Shown here one piece after another: positions 19,339-28,923 of a stretch of 64,000 nucleotides of DNA. Each line of letters opens with the position of its first letter. The stretch's first letter is position 1. The position numbers and the translations under genes are program-made. Under the pieces are notes generated by a model. That model was not told the origin of the DNA and did not search any database. It worked only from the letters and a program-made list of their open reading frames with translations. This DNA comes from Actinomyces sp. zg-332 (GTDB taxonomy: Bacteria; Actinomycetota; Actinomycetes; Actinomycetales; Actinomycetaceae): positions 744,001-808,000 of the forward strand of contig NZ_CP064951.1 of NCBI RefSeq assembly GCF_011751945.2, in the 5' to 3' direction.

Positions 19339-19899
19339 TTAAACGATATTTTTCTTTGCTCTGTATCTAGATAAGTCATCTTGACCATTAGCAAGTTCGT
19401 CTGCACGTTGTGAAGGAAATTTAACAAGAGTACCTTCTACTTCACGCCATACGCTACCTATAGCTATGCCAAAGACACCTTGTCCTCCTTGAACTAAGTC
19501 AAAGATTTCATCCGCACTAGTGCATTCATATACAGTAGCTCCGTCACTCATCAAAGTAATACTAGCTAAATCATCAACATTACGTGATTTTAAATGGTCA
19601 ATAGCTTCTCGGATTTGTTGTAGTGAAACACCAGTATCTAAAAGGCGTTTAACAACTTTTAGTACCAAAATATCACGGAAAGAATAAAGCCTTTGTGAAC
19701 CAGAGCCTTTAGCGCAACGAATAGTAGGCTCTACTAAACCTGTCCTAGCCCAGTAGTCTAATTGGCGGTAAGTAATGCCAACAGCCTTACTGGCTACAGG
19801 ACCACGATATCCAGTTTCCATATCTAAATCAGGCAAACCATCATCGAATAAACGGCCTTGAGGACGTTGTAACTTAGGTTCGTTTTTGTTTGCGTCCAT
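19339..19899 (-). CDS. MerR-family regulator (second of the GarA cluster; Rv1830-like)
   Basis: A 186-residue MerR-type protein. The winged helix runs from about residue 30 to 100 (GYRGPVASKAVGITYRQLDYWARTG), and a conserved C-terminal part follows. In mycobacteria the order GarA, MerR (Rv1828), a bifunctional-nuclease-domain protein (Rv1829), MerR (Rv1830) is conserved; this gene matches the last. The nuclease-like gene is missing here, leaving a 119-base gap. Its targets are unknown; the cluster is linked to control of cell division and central metabolism in relatives. Confidence 0.88.
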   Translation of the reverse strand: MDANKNEPKLQRPQGRLFDDGLPDLDMETGYRGPVASKAVGITYRQLDYWARTGLVEPTIRCAKGSGSQRLYSFRDILVLKVVKRLLDTGVSLQQIREAIDHLKSRNVDDLASITLMSDGATVYECTSADEIFDLVQGGQGVFGIAIGSVWREVEGTLVKFPSQRADELANGQDDLSRYRAKKNIV

Positions 19900-20018
19900 A
19901 AAAGTTATCCTTCAATAAATCTTGCTAACAGTAAAACTTTATAGCATAGATTTAAAACTTCAAGTATATAAACCCTAATGTTCAACTTTAAGTTTAAAAA
20001 TAGTTTTACACAGGGTAA

Positions 20019-20771
20019 TTACTGTAGTCTCTCAATCTGGTCATGCAATAATTCAGATTGCAATCGTACAATCAAATCACCTAATTCATGAGCCCTATTA
20101 GCACATCTTTCTTTAGCTATAGATGACTTATTCGTACGGATATGTGATGTCACTCTATCGATGCTGTCAGCAAAGTTCAAAGACGCTATGAAAAGAGGAC
20201 GTAATTTACGAATATCTACACCAGCTCTAGTCAGTTCCTTGATAAAACCAACTATTTTTATAGAAGAAACACGGAATCTACCAACTACATCAGTTTGTAG
20301 GAAACCATATTTAACCATTTCATCAAGTTCATCTTTTTCTAGACCTGTGTAATCCAGTAGTTCCCTAGTAGTAATATATTCAACAGATGGTAGAACAGTA
20401 TTTCCATCTCTAGAAATAACTTTTACCTTTGAAACTTCTTCAATCTTTTTACCTAGGTCAAGCATTTCTAGATTACTTAAAATAATATCTAAAGGTAAGA
20501 AAGAATCACGCTGAGCCGAGATAGCGTAACGCAAACGCTGATAATCAGCTTGAGAGAATTTTCTAAAGCCGCCCTCTGAACGAGAAGGATTTACGATTCC
20601 TTTTTCATTCCAATGTCTAATCTTAGATAAAGTAACTGATGGAAATTCTTTAGCTAATAAGTCACGAACTTCACCAATAGTCATAGTAGGTTCGTGAGAA
20701 ACATTGTGAGGCCAATACCCTTTTTCTGTCCTATTTGTAGAAAAATTACGAACACTGCTAGTGTTAGTCAA
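20019..20771 (-). CDS. ftsR: MerR-family regulator FtsR-like (Rv1828 type)
   Basis: A 250-residue MerR-type transcription factor. The DNA-binding domain (TIGEVRDLLAKEFPSVTLSK, then GGFRKFSQADYQRLRY, about residues 31-100) is followed by the long helical region seen in FtsR, which activates ftsZ in corynebacteria. The FHA gene upstream ends 8 bases inside this frame, so the two overlap and are probably co-transcribed. Whether ftsZ is a target here is inference from relatives. Confidence 0.87.
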   Translation of the reverse strand: MTNTSSVRNFSTNRTEKGYWPHNVSHEPTMTIGEVRDLLAKEFPSVTLSKIRHWNEKGIVNPSRSEGGFRKFSQADYQRLRYAISAQRDSFLPLDIILSNLEMLDLGKKIEEVSKVKVISRDGNTVLPSVEYITTRELLDYTGLEKDELDEMVKYGFLQTDVVGRFRVSSIKIVGFIKELTRAGVDIRKLRPLFIASLNFADSIDRVTSHIRTNKSSIAKERCANRAHELGDLIVRLQSELLHDQIERLQ

Positions 20772-21207
20772 GGTTTACTCCTTTTACACTAGTATGATAA
20801 GTCAAACGAAATTTGCCAATTTGTACTTCGTCCCCCACTGATAGTTCACATGTATCTACGAGTTCACGGTTAACATAAGTACCATTTAAGCTACCAGCAT
20901 CACGAACCAAAAATCCTCCATTTGATGCTTCAAAAATTGCGTGCTTCCTAGATACAGTAACATCATCTAAAAAGATATCGCTATCAGGATGACGACCTAC
21001 AGTAATTGTCTGGCTATTCAAAAGAAAACGTGAACCTACACTAGGACCACTTTTAACAATCAACAAAGCACTTCCAAATGGCAAAGCCACAACTGCTGCT
21101 TTATCCTCTTCTGAAAGAATAGCGATAGCAGAAGAATTCAAATCATCTGTTGAAATAGCACCAAATATTGCGGTCGAAGTAGGATCGATAACTTCATCAT
21201 CAATCAT
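20764..21207 (-). CDS. garA: FHA-domain regulator, GarA/OdhI type
   Basis: A 147-residue protein with an FHA domain at the C-terminus: GRHPDSDIFLDDVTVSRKHA and AGSLNGTYVN carry the phosphothreonine-binding residues. In relatives GarA/OdhI is phosphorylated at an N-terminal threonine by Pkn kinases and then folds on itself, releasing 2-oxoglutarate dehydrogenase and other enzymes. The N-terminal threonine/serine cluster here (DPTSTAIF, about residues 8-15) is the candidate site. GGAGG lies just upstream of the ATG. It heads the cluster with the two MerR genes. Confidence 0.92.
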   Translation of the reverse strand: MIDDEVIDPTSTAIFGAISTDDLNSSAIAILSEEDKAAVVALPFGSALLIVKSGPSVGSRFLLNSQTITVGRHPDSDIFLDDVTVSRKHAIFEASNGGFLVRDAGSLNGTYVNRELVDTCELSVGDEVQIGKFRLTYHTSVKGVNLD

Positions 21208-21381
21208 GAGTCCTCCTTGAAGTGCTAGTAAAGTAAACAGATACCTTTAAGTTTAGAATTAAAATCTGAATAAATAAAGATGAAAAAATAAAAACTAAAA
21301 TTTGAAAACTTTAAAATTTAGCTAAGAGTTACAATTTGATTAAAAAATCTTGCAATTTTTCTATATTTTCCTACAAAGAAT

Positions 21382-21437
21382 AAACAGAAAAAACTGAAGC
21401 CAGTTCTACTTTTAATAATTCGTATATAGAACTGACT
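21382..21437 (-). terminator. Terminator of pepN
   Basis: AGCCAGTTCTA (21398-21408) pairs with TAGAACTGACT (21427-21437) over 11 bp with one wobble. Read on the minus strand it is followed by a run of six T. It lies 25 bases beyond the pepN stop. Confidence 0.8.
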
Positions 21438-21461
21438 CCATATTTTAACATTTTATTTACA

Positions 21462-24062
21462 TTAATTTACGCTCTGTGTTCTCAAAGATTTGAGAGCTAA
21501 ATCGTAATTTTCAACTATTAGCTTTCGCAATACATGAGGAGCTGAAAGGTTAGTTGTCAACCAGTTACGAGTCTTCTCTAAAACTGGATTGTAATCAGGT
21601 AGTACATCTGCAACGTAAAATGTCTTAGGGAACAAACCGTGAGTTATATGACGTGCCATAACTATAGATCGCTCATTCCAAAGCTGCTCAATACGTTCAA
21701 AATACTTATCAGCATATACTAGCTTTTCTTCATCTGATAAATGAGTATTAAATCCATCTAGCAGAGCTAATAATTGCTCATTACTTAGGGTTTTATTTGT
21801 ACATATTTCTTCAAATAGAGCTTGTTTTTTACCGTCACCTAAGATACTAGCTTTAGCTCTCATATATCCTATAATGCCCTCTCCACTTGGATCTTTTTCT
21901 TTCAAAGCATCCAAATCAGACAAATCATAGACATTATAAATAGCTAAAACTCTTGCTACTTGCCACATCAACTGTAAATCAGTTTCAAAATTATCTACGT
22001 TATTATTTACAAGTTCCAAAAGTTTTTCAGCATGGGTATCTTCAGCAAAATCAGCAGAATCTAATCTTGAAGCAAAGTTTAGATATGCTTTAGCCCAAGC
22101 CAGTTTTAGATCATAGCTAGGTGCATCTAAAATTATTGAATGAGTAAAACGAGCTAGCGAAGCAAGAGCTGTACGAGAATTTTCAGGTTTCATACATGAT
22201 ACAAGTGTTTGAGTCTGATCTAGAACACACTGCACAATCGCATCGTTTTCTTCCCTATGCAAGTTGTTTAAAACGATTTCTAAATAAGTATTTATTGGGA
22301 GTATACCATCTCGTGCCTGTGTAAATAGAGACAACCAAAGCACTGCTCTTGTTAATGAGCTTTCTATGGTATGCATTCCTTTAACTAAGTTTGATACAGA
22401 AGTATCATCTACTCGTGTAATCGCATAGGTCAAATCTTCATCATTTATGACCAAAACATCCGGCTTAGCAAGTCCTACAGCTGAGTCTATATCTACTGTC
22501 TCATCAGCTAGTTCCACATCTAGGCATTCATAACGAACAAGTTTAGGATTGGATGAGTTTTCCTCAGATATAAAGCGATACAAACCAAGTTTTAACTGAT
22601 GAGGACGAATAACCTTTTCACCACTTACAGTTATGCATTCTTGCTTTAGAGATAAAGAAATAATCTCATCACCTTCACTAGCTATACGTGCTGTAATAAC
22701 TGAAGCATTAGTTGTATTCAGCCACTTTTCAATCCAGTCATCAAAATCTTTATCAATAACTTTATTCAAAGACTTAGTTAAATCAACCAAAGTTGTAGCT
22801 TTATAAGCATTGTGTTTAAAGTAGTCAGCAGCTGCTTTAAAGAAGTTTTCCTCCCCTACCCACGCAACTAGCTGTTTCAAAACAGAAGCACCTTTAGCGT
22901 AAGTAATGCCATCGAAGTTTTCAGAAGCAGCATCAACATCTTTTATATCAGCAAGAATAGGGTGAGTTGTAGGCAAAGAGTCTTGCTGATATGCCCAAGC
23001 TTTGCGTCTACATGCAAAAGCAGACCAAGCCTGCTTATACTTCGTAGCAAAAGCTGTTGTAAAAGTACCTTGATGGTCAGCAAAAGATTCTTTCAACCAT
23101 AAATCATCCCACCAAAGTGGAGTAACTAAGTCTCCAAACCACATATGACACATCTCATGCAAAATAGTATTGGCACGGCTTTGTCTATCAGCAATAGTTG
23201 GAGTGTTCTTAAATAAGAATTTCTTTTCACTATATGTAATACAACCTGGATTTTCCATAGCTCCTATATTGTATTCAGGAACTAAAATTTGATCATATTT
23301 ACCCCATGGGTATGGATAATCATAGTTTTTATTGTAGAACTCTAAACCACACTTCGTTACATACAAGAAATCTTCATAGTCAAAGTACTTTGATAAACTT
23401 TGTCTACAGTAAACGCCCAAATCAATTTTTTGTCCACTATTAGGATCTACGTATTCTTCAGTGACTTTGAAATATTCACCAGCAACAATTGCTGTAATAT
23501 ATGAAGATAGTTTTGGAGTAGGTTTAAAAACATGCTTACTTGCATTACCTGTAGCTTCGCTACTATCTTCAGGACTATTTGACAATACAATCCAAGATTG
23601 TGGAGCAATTACTGTAAAGTTCCAATTAGCTTTTAAATCTGGCTGGTCAAAGCAGGCATAAACTTTTCTAGCAGCTGTTGGTTCATAGTGAGTATAAAGG
23701 TAACAACGTCCATCTTCTGGATCAAAATATCTGTGTAGTCCTTCACCGGTAATTGAATAATAGCATTTAGCACTAACTTTAACAGTATTAGTCTTATTAG
23801 GAGTTAGTCCTGAAATAAAAAGTTTACTACCGTCATATTCGAAATCTGCTATCTGTCCGTTGATAGCTACTGATTCGATGCTTTCGGCAATAATATCAAA
23901 AAAAGTCTCTTCTACTTTTGGTGTGAAAGTGAGTGAAGAATAAGAATCAAAAGTTTTATTATCTTTATTTTCAGCCTCTAATAGATCGAGTTCAACATCC
24001 ATCGTTGCCAAATCTATTGTATTTGATCGTTCATGTGCTTCTATTTTAGTTAAAGTATTCAT
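21462..24062 (-). CDS. pepN: Aminopeptidase N (M1 family)
   Basis: An 866-residue zinc aminopeptidase of the actinobacterial PepN type, which trims N-terminal residues from peptides in the cytoplasm. It shows GAMENPG, which recognises the substrate N-terminus, then HEMCH near residue 300, with the third zinc ligand in LKESFADH. The C-terminal ERAP1-like helical domain is complete. No clear ribosome-binding site precedes the ATG; the mRNA might be leaderless or weakly initiated. The gene is monocistronic, with its own terminator. Confidence 0.95.
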   Translation of the reverse strand: MNTLTKIEAHERSNTIDLATMDVELDLLEAENKDNKTFDSYSSLTFTPKVEETFFDIIAESIESVAINGQIADFEYDGSKLFISGLTPNKTNTVKVSAKCYYSITGEGLHRYFDPEDGRCYLYTHYEPTAARKVYACFDQPDLKANWNFTVIAPQSWIVLSNSPEDSSEATGNASKHVFKPTPKLSSYITAIVAGEYFKVTEEYVDPNSGQKIDLGVYCRQSLSKYFDYEDFLYVTKCGLEFYNKNYDYPYPWGKYDQILVPEYNIGAMENPGCITYSEKKFLFKNTPTIADRQSRANTILHEMCHMWFGDLVTPLWWDDLWLKESFADHQGTFTTAFATKYKQAWSAFACRRKAWAYQQDSLPTTHPILADIKDVDAASENFDGITYAKGASVLKQLVAWVGEENFFKAAADYFKHNAYKATTLVDLTKSLNKVIDKDFDDWIEKWLNTTNASVITARIASEGDEIISLSLKQECITVSGEKVIRPHQLKLGLYRFISEENSSNPKLVRYECLDVELADETVDIDSAVGLAKPDVLVINDEDLTYAITRVDDTSVSNLVKGMHTIESSLTRAVLWLSLFTQARDGILPINTYLEIVLNNLHREENDAIVQCVLDQTQTLVSCMKPENSRTALASLARFTHSIILDAPSYDLKLAWAKAYLNFASRLDSADFAEDTHAEKLLELVNNNVDNFETDLQLMWQVARVLAIYNVYDLSDLDALKEKDPSGEGIIGYMRAKASILGDGKKQALFEEICTNKTLSNEQLLALLDGFNTHLSDEEKLVYADKYFERIEQLWNERSIVMARHITHGLFPKTFYVADVLPDYNPVLEKTRNWLTTNLSAPHVLRKLIVENYDLALKSLRTQSVN

Positions 24063-24185
24063 ATAATAAAGTCTATTACATATTTGAATGTTAATAAAAT
24101 ATAAATTGATATATAGAGTAGTTTATTTATTTTAAACAATAGATAAACTAAGTATTTACTATCTCAATAGCCTAATACTACTTCC

Positions 24186-24380
24186 CTACTCCTCTTTATT
24201 TTCCTTCTTTTCTTTTTCTTCGTTAGAATCGCTAATATCAGAAACTGACTTTTTAAATTCCTTAATCATTTTTCCAATTGAGCTACCCAATTCAGGTAGT
24301 TTTTTAGGACCAAAAATAATTAATGCACCTAATACAATAAGTATTATTCCTGGTAGTCCGATATCATTTAGAAAACTCAC
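24186..24380 (-). CDS. tatA: Sec-independent translocase subunit TatA
   Basis: A 64-residue TatA: one N-terminal membrane helix (about 8-24), the FGPKKLPELG hinge, an amphipathic helix and a highly charged K/E tail. TatA oligomers form the transport path for folded proteins. It lies 4 bases after tatC. No tatB is present, so this is a minimal TatAC system, as in many Gram-positive bacteria. Its position at the end of the efeOBU operon places it under the same iron control. Confidence 0.93.
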   Translation of the reverse strand: MSFLNDIGLPGIILIVLGALIIFGPKKLPELGSSIGKMIKEFKKSVSDISDSNEEKEKKENKEE

Positions 24381-24384
24381 TTTA

Positions 24385-25077
24385 TTACTCCTCTTTTTGA
24401 ATGGATACTTTTTTACGTCTATAAACTACTTTACTAATTATAACGCCTAACTCATATATTAATACTAATGGGATAGTAGTTATCAGATCACTAGCAAAAT
24501 CTGGTGGAGTTATGCATACAGCTATAACTAATAAAATAAAGTAAGCGTATTTTCTATTTTTTATCAAGAATTTAGGTGTAAGTATTGATAAAGAAGTTAA
24601 GAAAGCAATTACTACTGGAAGTTCAAATAAAACTCCGAGTGGAACAGTTGTATGTATTACGAAAAGTAAATAGTTATAAGCTGTTATCTGTACATCGAAG
24701 ATTCCCTTACCTAAACCCAACAATACACTTAGCAGTAAAGGACTAACTACTAGCAGACCAAATAAAAATCCGATAACAAAGCAAACGAAAACTGCTGGCA
24801 CGTAGCCTAATAACACTTTTGCTTCATTACGTTTTAAACCTGGAGCTACAAAAGCCCAAATATGGTAAGCAATAAAAGGTAGGGAAAAAACAACTGATGA
24901 CCACCCTGCTATTAGCAAATATATATGCAAAATTTCGCTTGGACTCAAAACTAAAAGTTTCTTATCAAAGCCTGATGTGAGTAGCTCATAAATATTTCCA
25001 GCAAATACTAGAGAAATAATAAACACACATACGAAAAAGACAAGAATATAGATTAGTCTTTTACGCAGTTCTCCCAA
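24385..25077 (-). CDS. tatC: Sec-independent translocase subunit TatC
   Basis: TatC recognises twin-arginine signals. The 230 residues from the TTG at 25077 contain the six membrane helices and the LSPSEI and FELPV motifs. The start is uncertain. The frame is open upstream of 25077 and encodes IVDHLGELRKR, where DHL precedes ELRKR as in other TatC N-termini, yet no ATG, GTG or TTG occurs in frame before 25077 back to inside efeU. Either translation begins at the TTG with a short N-terminus, or an unusual start (for example ATT at about 25136) is used. It lies directly downstream of efeU, within the iron operon. Confidence 0.88.
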   Translation of the reverse strand: MGELRKRLIYILVFFVCVFIISLVFAGNIYELLTSGFDKKLLVLSPSEILHIYLLIAGWSSVVFSLPFIAYHIWAFVAPGLKRNEAKVLLGYVPAVFVCFVIGFLFGLLVVSPLLLSVLLGLGKGIFDVQITAYNYLLFVIHTTVPLGVLFELPVVIAFLTSLSILTPKFLIKNRKYAYFILLVIAVCITPPDFASDLITTIPLVLIYELGVIISKVVYRRKKVSIQKEE

Positions 25078-25127
25078 GTGGTCAACTATTGTTTCTTCAT
25101 TTTCAGTTACATAAGCAACATCGCTAC

Positions 25128-26834
25128 CTATGTAACTTTGAATGCTTTTTTTATTGAAATTACTCCTATTATAAATAGGAAAATCAACTGAGAAATTATG
25201 CCTTCTGCTGTTGGATATATACCAAGTAGCTCAACTGTTGGTATGAAGCTTAGAATATGGCTTGGGAATATATCTGTTAGTTGTAGTATATGTATGCTTA
25301 CACCTAACATTTTGAAGGCTAAACCGTAAATTAGTATTGTTAAAACTAAGAAAACTAAATGTATAGGAATCTTAGCTGATAGTTTCAACATTATGAAAGC
25401 TAAAGCTAACAGCAATACGATTGCTAAAAATATGCCAAGTAGGAAAGCTGTAAGAGAAATTCTAGGGATAATTCCTACATAGAACATTATTGTTTCAGCG
25501 CCTTCCCTAAATACCGCTAGGAAAGACAAAGTAAACATTGATATAAAGCTACCAGTTGAGATAGCAACGTTTATTTTAGAATCTACGAATTTTTTCCAAG
25601 CAGATATGGAAGATTTGCTGTGTAACCACATACCGATACTAATCATGAAAACTACAGCAACAATACCTACTATACCTTCAATAACTTCTCTATTAGTTCC
25701 TGAAGTAAGTGTTGGGAATAGTAACTGTAATGTCACTGCTAATACGCAACTTGCTAATACTCCTACTGCAGCTCCTGCGTAAACCCATTTGAGTCCATTG
25801 CGTTGGTTAGCTGCTTTTAACGCACTTACTAAAGCAATAACAATCAATAATGCTTCTACACCTTCACGGATAAGAATTAGTGCAGAATCAACAAAAGTAT
25901 ACTGAGCTTTAGGGTTAATTTCAGATAACTGGCTTATTATTTCTTTTAATATTTTTTGGTTAGATTTATCTTTGCCCTTTACTGAAATAATAGGTATCTG
26001 AGTTTCTACTTGTGAATACAAAGAAGCATTTCTAGTCCTAACTTCACCTTCAAAAGTTGGCCAAGACTGAATAAATCTTTTTAAAAGCTGTTCGCCATCT
26101 TTATACTTTCCTTGTTCAAAAGCAGCTAATCCTTTTTCAAGTACGCTTATACCTTTTTCTAAAGTGCTTATATCACTAGAGTATGATACTTTTTTCCCAC
26201 TCAAAAAATCTGTGATAGCTTGGGATAAATCCTCATAAGCACTTTTGACACTAGAATGAGAAAAAGGTTGCATTTCCATAGAACTTCTTAGGAATGAAAG
26301 CCCTGTCTCAATTTTTCCGTAGTGACTAATGCTACGAGCACGTACAAAGGACTCATTTCTTACCCAAAGAGAGTTGAAAGCAGAATACTGTGCTTTCATT
26401 TGGTCGAGGTCTGTACCTTCAACTACGGTTTTGAGTTCTTGCAAACCAGGTAAAACTTTTGATTCAAATTTAGCTTTTTCTGCCTTTTCATCAACTGGAT
26501 TTTGCTCTTTTTCAAAAGATAACAAAGCAGAAGATACTTTTCTTATACTTTCTTTAGTAAGAGTATTTTGGGCTGAAAGTATTTCTTGTTTTACTTTCAT
26601 TCCGGCTTTGGAATTAGAATTTGGTAATCCTTCAAAGCTAGTTTTTATATCAGCAAGCAAACTTTGTGCTTTCGAGTTATCTTTCTTATCAATAGCATCA
26701 GAAATATCTGTAATTTTAATAAAAAGATCACTATATTCATTTGTAGCGTAAGCTTGTAATCCGCTAAAGAGTATAAAAGCTACTACTAAACTCGCAAAGA
26801 TTTTATTCAAATAAGTTTTTACCAATGTATTCAC
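25128..26834 (-). CDS. efeU: Ferrous/ferric iron permease EfeU (FTR1 family)
   Basis: A 568-residue FTR1-type permease. The GTG at 26834 has GGAG 9 bases upstream and gives a signal-peptide-like N-terminus (NKIFASLVVAFILFSGLQAYA); the frame extends to 26876. A helical extracytoplasmic domain of about 300 residues comes first. A seven-helix membrane domain follows, with the iron-binding motifs REGVE (about residue 322) and REGAE (about 445). EfeU imports iron delivered by EfeO and EfeB. The gene overlaps the end of efeB by 32 bases. Large N-terminal domains of this type are common in Gram-positive FTR1 proteins. Confidence 0.93.
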   Translation of the reverse strand: MNTLVKTYLNKIFASLVVAFILFSGLQAYATNEYSDLFIKITDISDAIDKKDNSKAQSLLADIKTSFEGLPNSNSKAGMKVKQEILSAQNTLTKESIRKVSSALLSFEKEQNPVDEKAEKAKFESKVLPGLQELKTVVEGTDLDQMKAQYSAFNSLWVRNESFVRARSISHYGKIETGLSFLRSSMEMQPFSHSSVKSAYEDLSQAITDFLSGKKVSYSSDISTLEKGISVLEKGLAAFEQGKYKDGEQLLKRFIQSWPTFEGEVRTRNASLYSQVETQIPIISVKGKDKSNQKILKEIISQLSEINPKAQYTFVDSALILIREGVEALLIVIALVSALKAANQRNGLKWVYAGAAVGVLASCVLAVTLQLLFPTLTSGTNREVIEGIVGIVAVVFMISIGMWLHSKSSISAWKKFVDSKINVAISTGSFISMFTLSFLAVFREGAETIMFYVGIIPRISLTAFLLGIFLAIVLLLALAFIMLKLSAKIPIHLVFLVLTILIYGLAFKMLGVSIHILQLTDIFPSHILSFIPTVELLGIYPTAEGIISQLIFLFIIGVISIKKAFKVT

Positions 26835-28035
26835 CTTTTTTAACTCCAGGGAAACAAGCAAACAAACCACTACCAATATGAGTTATGTACTCATTCATTT
26901 TATCTTCTGAACCCAAACTATTTTGTACATCTACAAACTGTTTAGGATCTTTTTGGAAAGAAATAAATAGTAGCCCTGAATCAAATTGTCCAGTTTCTTC
27001 TATTAAACCATCAGAGAAAGAATAGCCACGTCTAAATATTTCTTTTTTAGCTTTCTTAGCTAGATGAACGTGAGAATCTTCAGGTATAACGAAGTTACCA
27101 TTTTTATCTTTCTTAGTGATATCAACCGTTGCAAATTCATCACTTTCTCCAAATGGTGCTCCGCTTTCTTTATATCTGCCAAAGGTATTTTCTTGTTCTT
27201 GTAAACTGGTTCTATCCCATGTTTCTAGATGCATTTGTATTTTACGTACTACCATATACGTGCCATCTTTTAACCAGTCGTTTTTGTCACGCCAAATTAT
27301 TTGCTTGTATTTTTCTTCAGTGGAAACATTGGCTGTGCCATCTTTGAAACCGAATAAGTTTCTTGGGGTTTCGTTTTTCTTTCCTTTAGTAAATCCACTT
27401 TGTCCCCAACGCATAGTAACAGTGTTTCTAGCTTTTCTAACTAGGTTTCTGACAGCGTGAAAGGCAACTTGTGCATCATTTGCGCAAGCTTGTATACAGA
27501 TGTCTCCTCCACTGTATTTTTCCTTAATCTGGTCACGTGGAAAGTGAGGTAAATCTTTGAATTCTGCTGGTTTTTTAGCATTTAAATTTAATTTAGATAG
27601 GAAAGAAGTACTTATACCAAAAGTAAGTGTTAGGTTATATGGGTTCATTCCCATAACTTCACCAGTATCTAATGGAGGTAAAAGACCATTTTCAAGTTCT
27701 TCACCGACTAATTTACCTGACATTAATTTTTCTGAATACTCAGTCCAATCTTTGAACATTTTCTTAACTTCTTTAATATCAGTTGAATGTAAATCTACTA
27801 CCATTAGATACACATGACTTTGAGCAGGAGTGGTGATTCCGCTCTGGTGTTTACCGTATAGGGAATACTCATTACCGCCATCTATTTCATTAGCAAGACT
27901 ATGATTTTTAGACCCTAATACTGCACCAACTACAGAACCACCCACTATAGTTCCTGCACCAGCAATTCCCGCTTTTTTTAGGAAGTCACGTCGAGTAATT
28001 TTTTTGTCAATCCATTGCTGGTTGTCATCACTCAT
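26803..28035 (-). CDS. efeB: Dye-decolourising haem peroxidase EfeB, Tat-exported
   Basis: A 410-residue DyP-type peroxidase. The N-terminus has a clear twin-arginine signal (TRRDFLKKAGIAGAG, R15-R16), so it is exported folded with haem. The DyP signature GFKDGTAN carries the distal aspartate, and a proximal histidine candidate lies in SHVHLAKKAK. EfeB oxidises ferrous iron or releases iron from haem for EfeU. It starts one base inside the efeO stop. The tatC and tatA genes in the same operon supply its exporter, an unusually direct pairing of substrate and machinery. Confidence 0.95.
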   Translation of the reverse strand: MSDDNQQWIDKKITRRDFLKKAGIAGAGTIVGGSVVGAVLGSKNHSLANEIDGGNEYSLYGKHQSGITTPAQSHVYLMVVDLHSTDIKEVKKMFKDWTEYSEKLMSGKLVGEELENGLLPPLDTGEVMGMNPYNLTLTFGISTSFLSKLNLNAKKPAEFKDLPHFPRDQIKEKYSGGDICIQACANDAQVAFHAVRNLVRKARNTVTMRWGQSGFTKGKKNETPRNLFGFKDGTANVSTEEKYKQIIWRDKNDWLKDGTYMVVRKIQMHLETWDRTSLQEQENTFGRYKESGAPFGESDEFATVDITKKDKNGNFVIPEDSHVHLAKKAKKEIFRRGYSFSDGLIEETGQFDSGLLFISFQKDPKQFVDVQNSLGSEDKMNEYITHIGSGLFACFPGVKKGEYIGKNLFE

Positions 28036-28886
28036 TATTTTTTAGCTCCTACAATGATGCCCATTTGTGATAATGGTTCACCTAGTTTAGTTACTGCTTC
28101 GGCTAGTTTCTTTGTATCTTCCTTAGATAGATCTATATACAACTTGTAGTTTTCTTTGTCTGTCATATATGAATCCAGTAAACCGTTTACTGTTTTAAAT
28201 TCTTTCTTCAAAGTTTCAACAAGTTTTGGATCTTTTTCTTTAATAGCTGGTGTGAATATTTCAAATATTTTTTCAGCACCTTGTATATTAGCTCTGAAGT
28301 CATATAGATCTGTATGGGAGTATACTTCTTCTTCTCCAGTGATTTTCTGAGTTGCTACTTCGTTTAGCAAGTCAACAGAACCTGTAAGCATTAATTCAGG
28401 GGTAACGTCTACAGTCAAAATTTTTGCTTTCAACTCTTTAATATCGTTTACTAACTGTTCAGCATAATTTTGAACACCATCTAGAGTATTTTTCTCCCAT
28501 AGGATTTGTTCTATTTTGTGGTATCCAGCCCAGCCTTCTTCAGTTTTGAACTCTTCTTTGAAATCTGCAAGACGGAAGTCAATTTTCACGTCTAGTTCAG
28601 AAAAAGATTCAGCTATTGGTTCTGAGCGTTCGTAAGCCATACGGATAAGTGGATACTCAGCTTTTACTTTCGCAATATCGCCTGATTTTATAGTTTCTAC
28701 CCATTTTTGTGTATCTAGCAATAATTTGTCAATTTGTTGTTCAACGAAATTTTTATATTCTTTAGTCTCTTTTTCAAAAGTAACTGCTGGCTTTGTGTCT
28801 TTTACTTCTTTTGAAGTATCTTGGCTACTACAGCCTGTTAAAAACAATAGTGATGATAGAGTTAGTACAGCAATTGTTTTTTTCAT
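28035..28886 (-). CDS. efeO: Iron-uptake lipoprotein EfeO (M75/imelysin domain)
   Basis: A 283-residue lipoprotein: signal peptide with lipobox LTGC (C19), then an imelysin-like M75 domain. The HxxE metal motif is HKIE at residues 123-126 in GYHKIEQILW. It lacks the N-terminal cupredoxin domain of E. coli EfeO, as in most Gram-positive versions. It probably binds iron outside the membrane and passes it to EfeU. It is the first gene of the operon, with a GAGAAG ribosome-binding site, behind a DtxR-type box. Confidence 0.92.
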   Translation of the reverse strand: MKKTIAVLTLSSLLFLTGCSSQDTSKEVKDTKPAVTFEKETKEYKNFVEQQIDKLLLDTQKWVETIKSGDIAKVKAEYPLIRMAYERSEPIAESFSELDVKIDFRLADFKEEFKTEEGWAGYHKIEQILWEKNTLDGVQNYAEQLVNDIKELKAKILTVDVTPELMLTGSVDLLNEVATQKITGEEEVYSHTDLYDFRANIQGAEKIFEIFTPAIKEKDPKLVETLKKEFKTVNGLLDSYMTDKENYKLYIDLSKEDTKKLAEAVTKLGEPLSQMGIIVGAKK

Positions 28887-28923
28887 ATTCTTCTCATTTC
28901 GTGAATTAACATTACCAGATACT

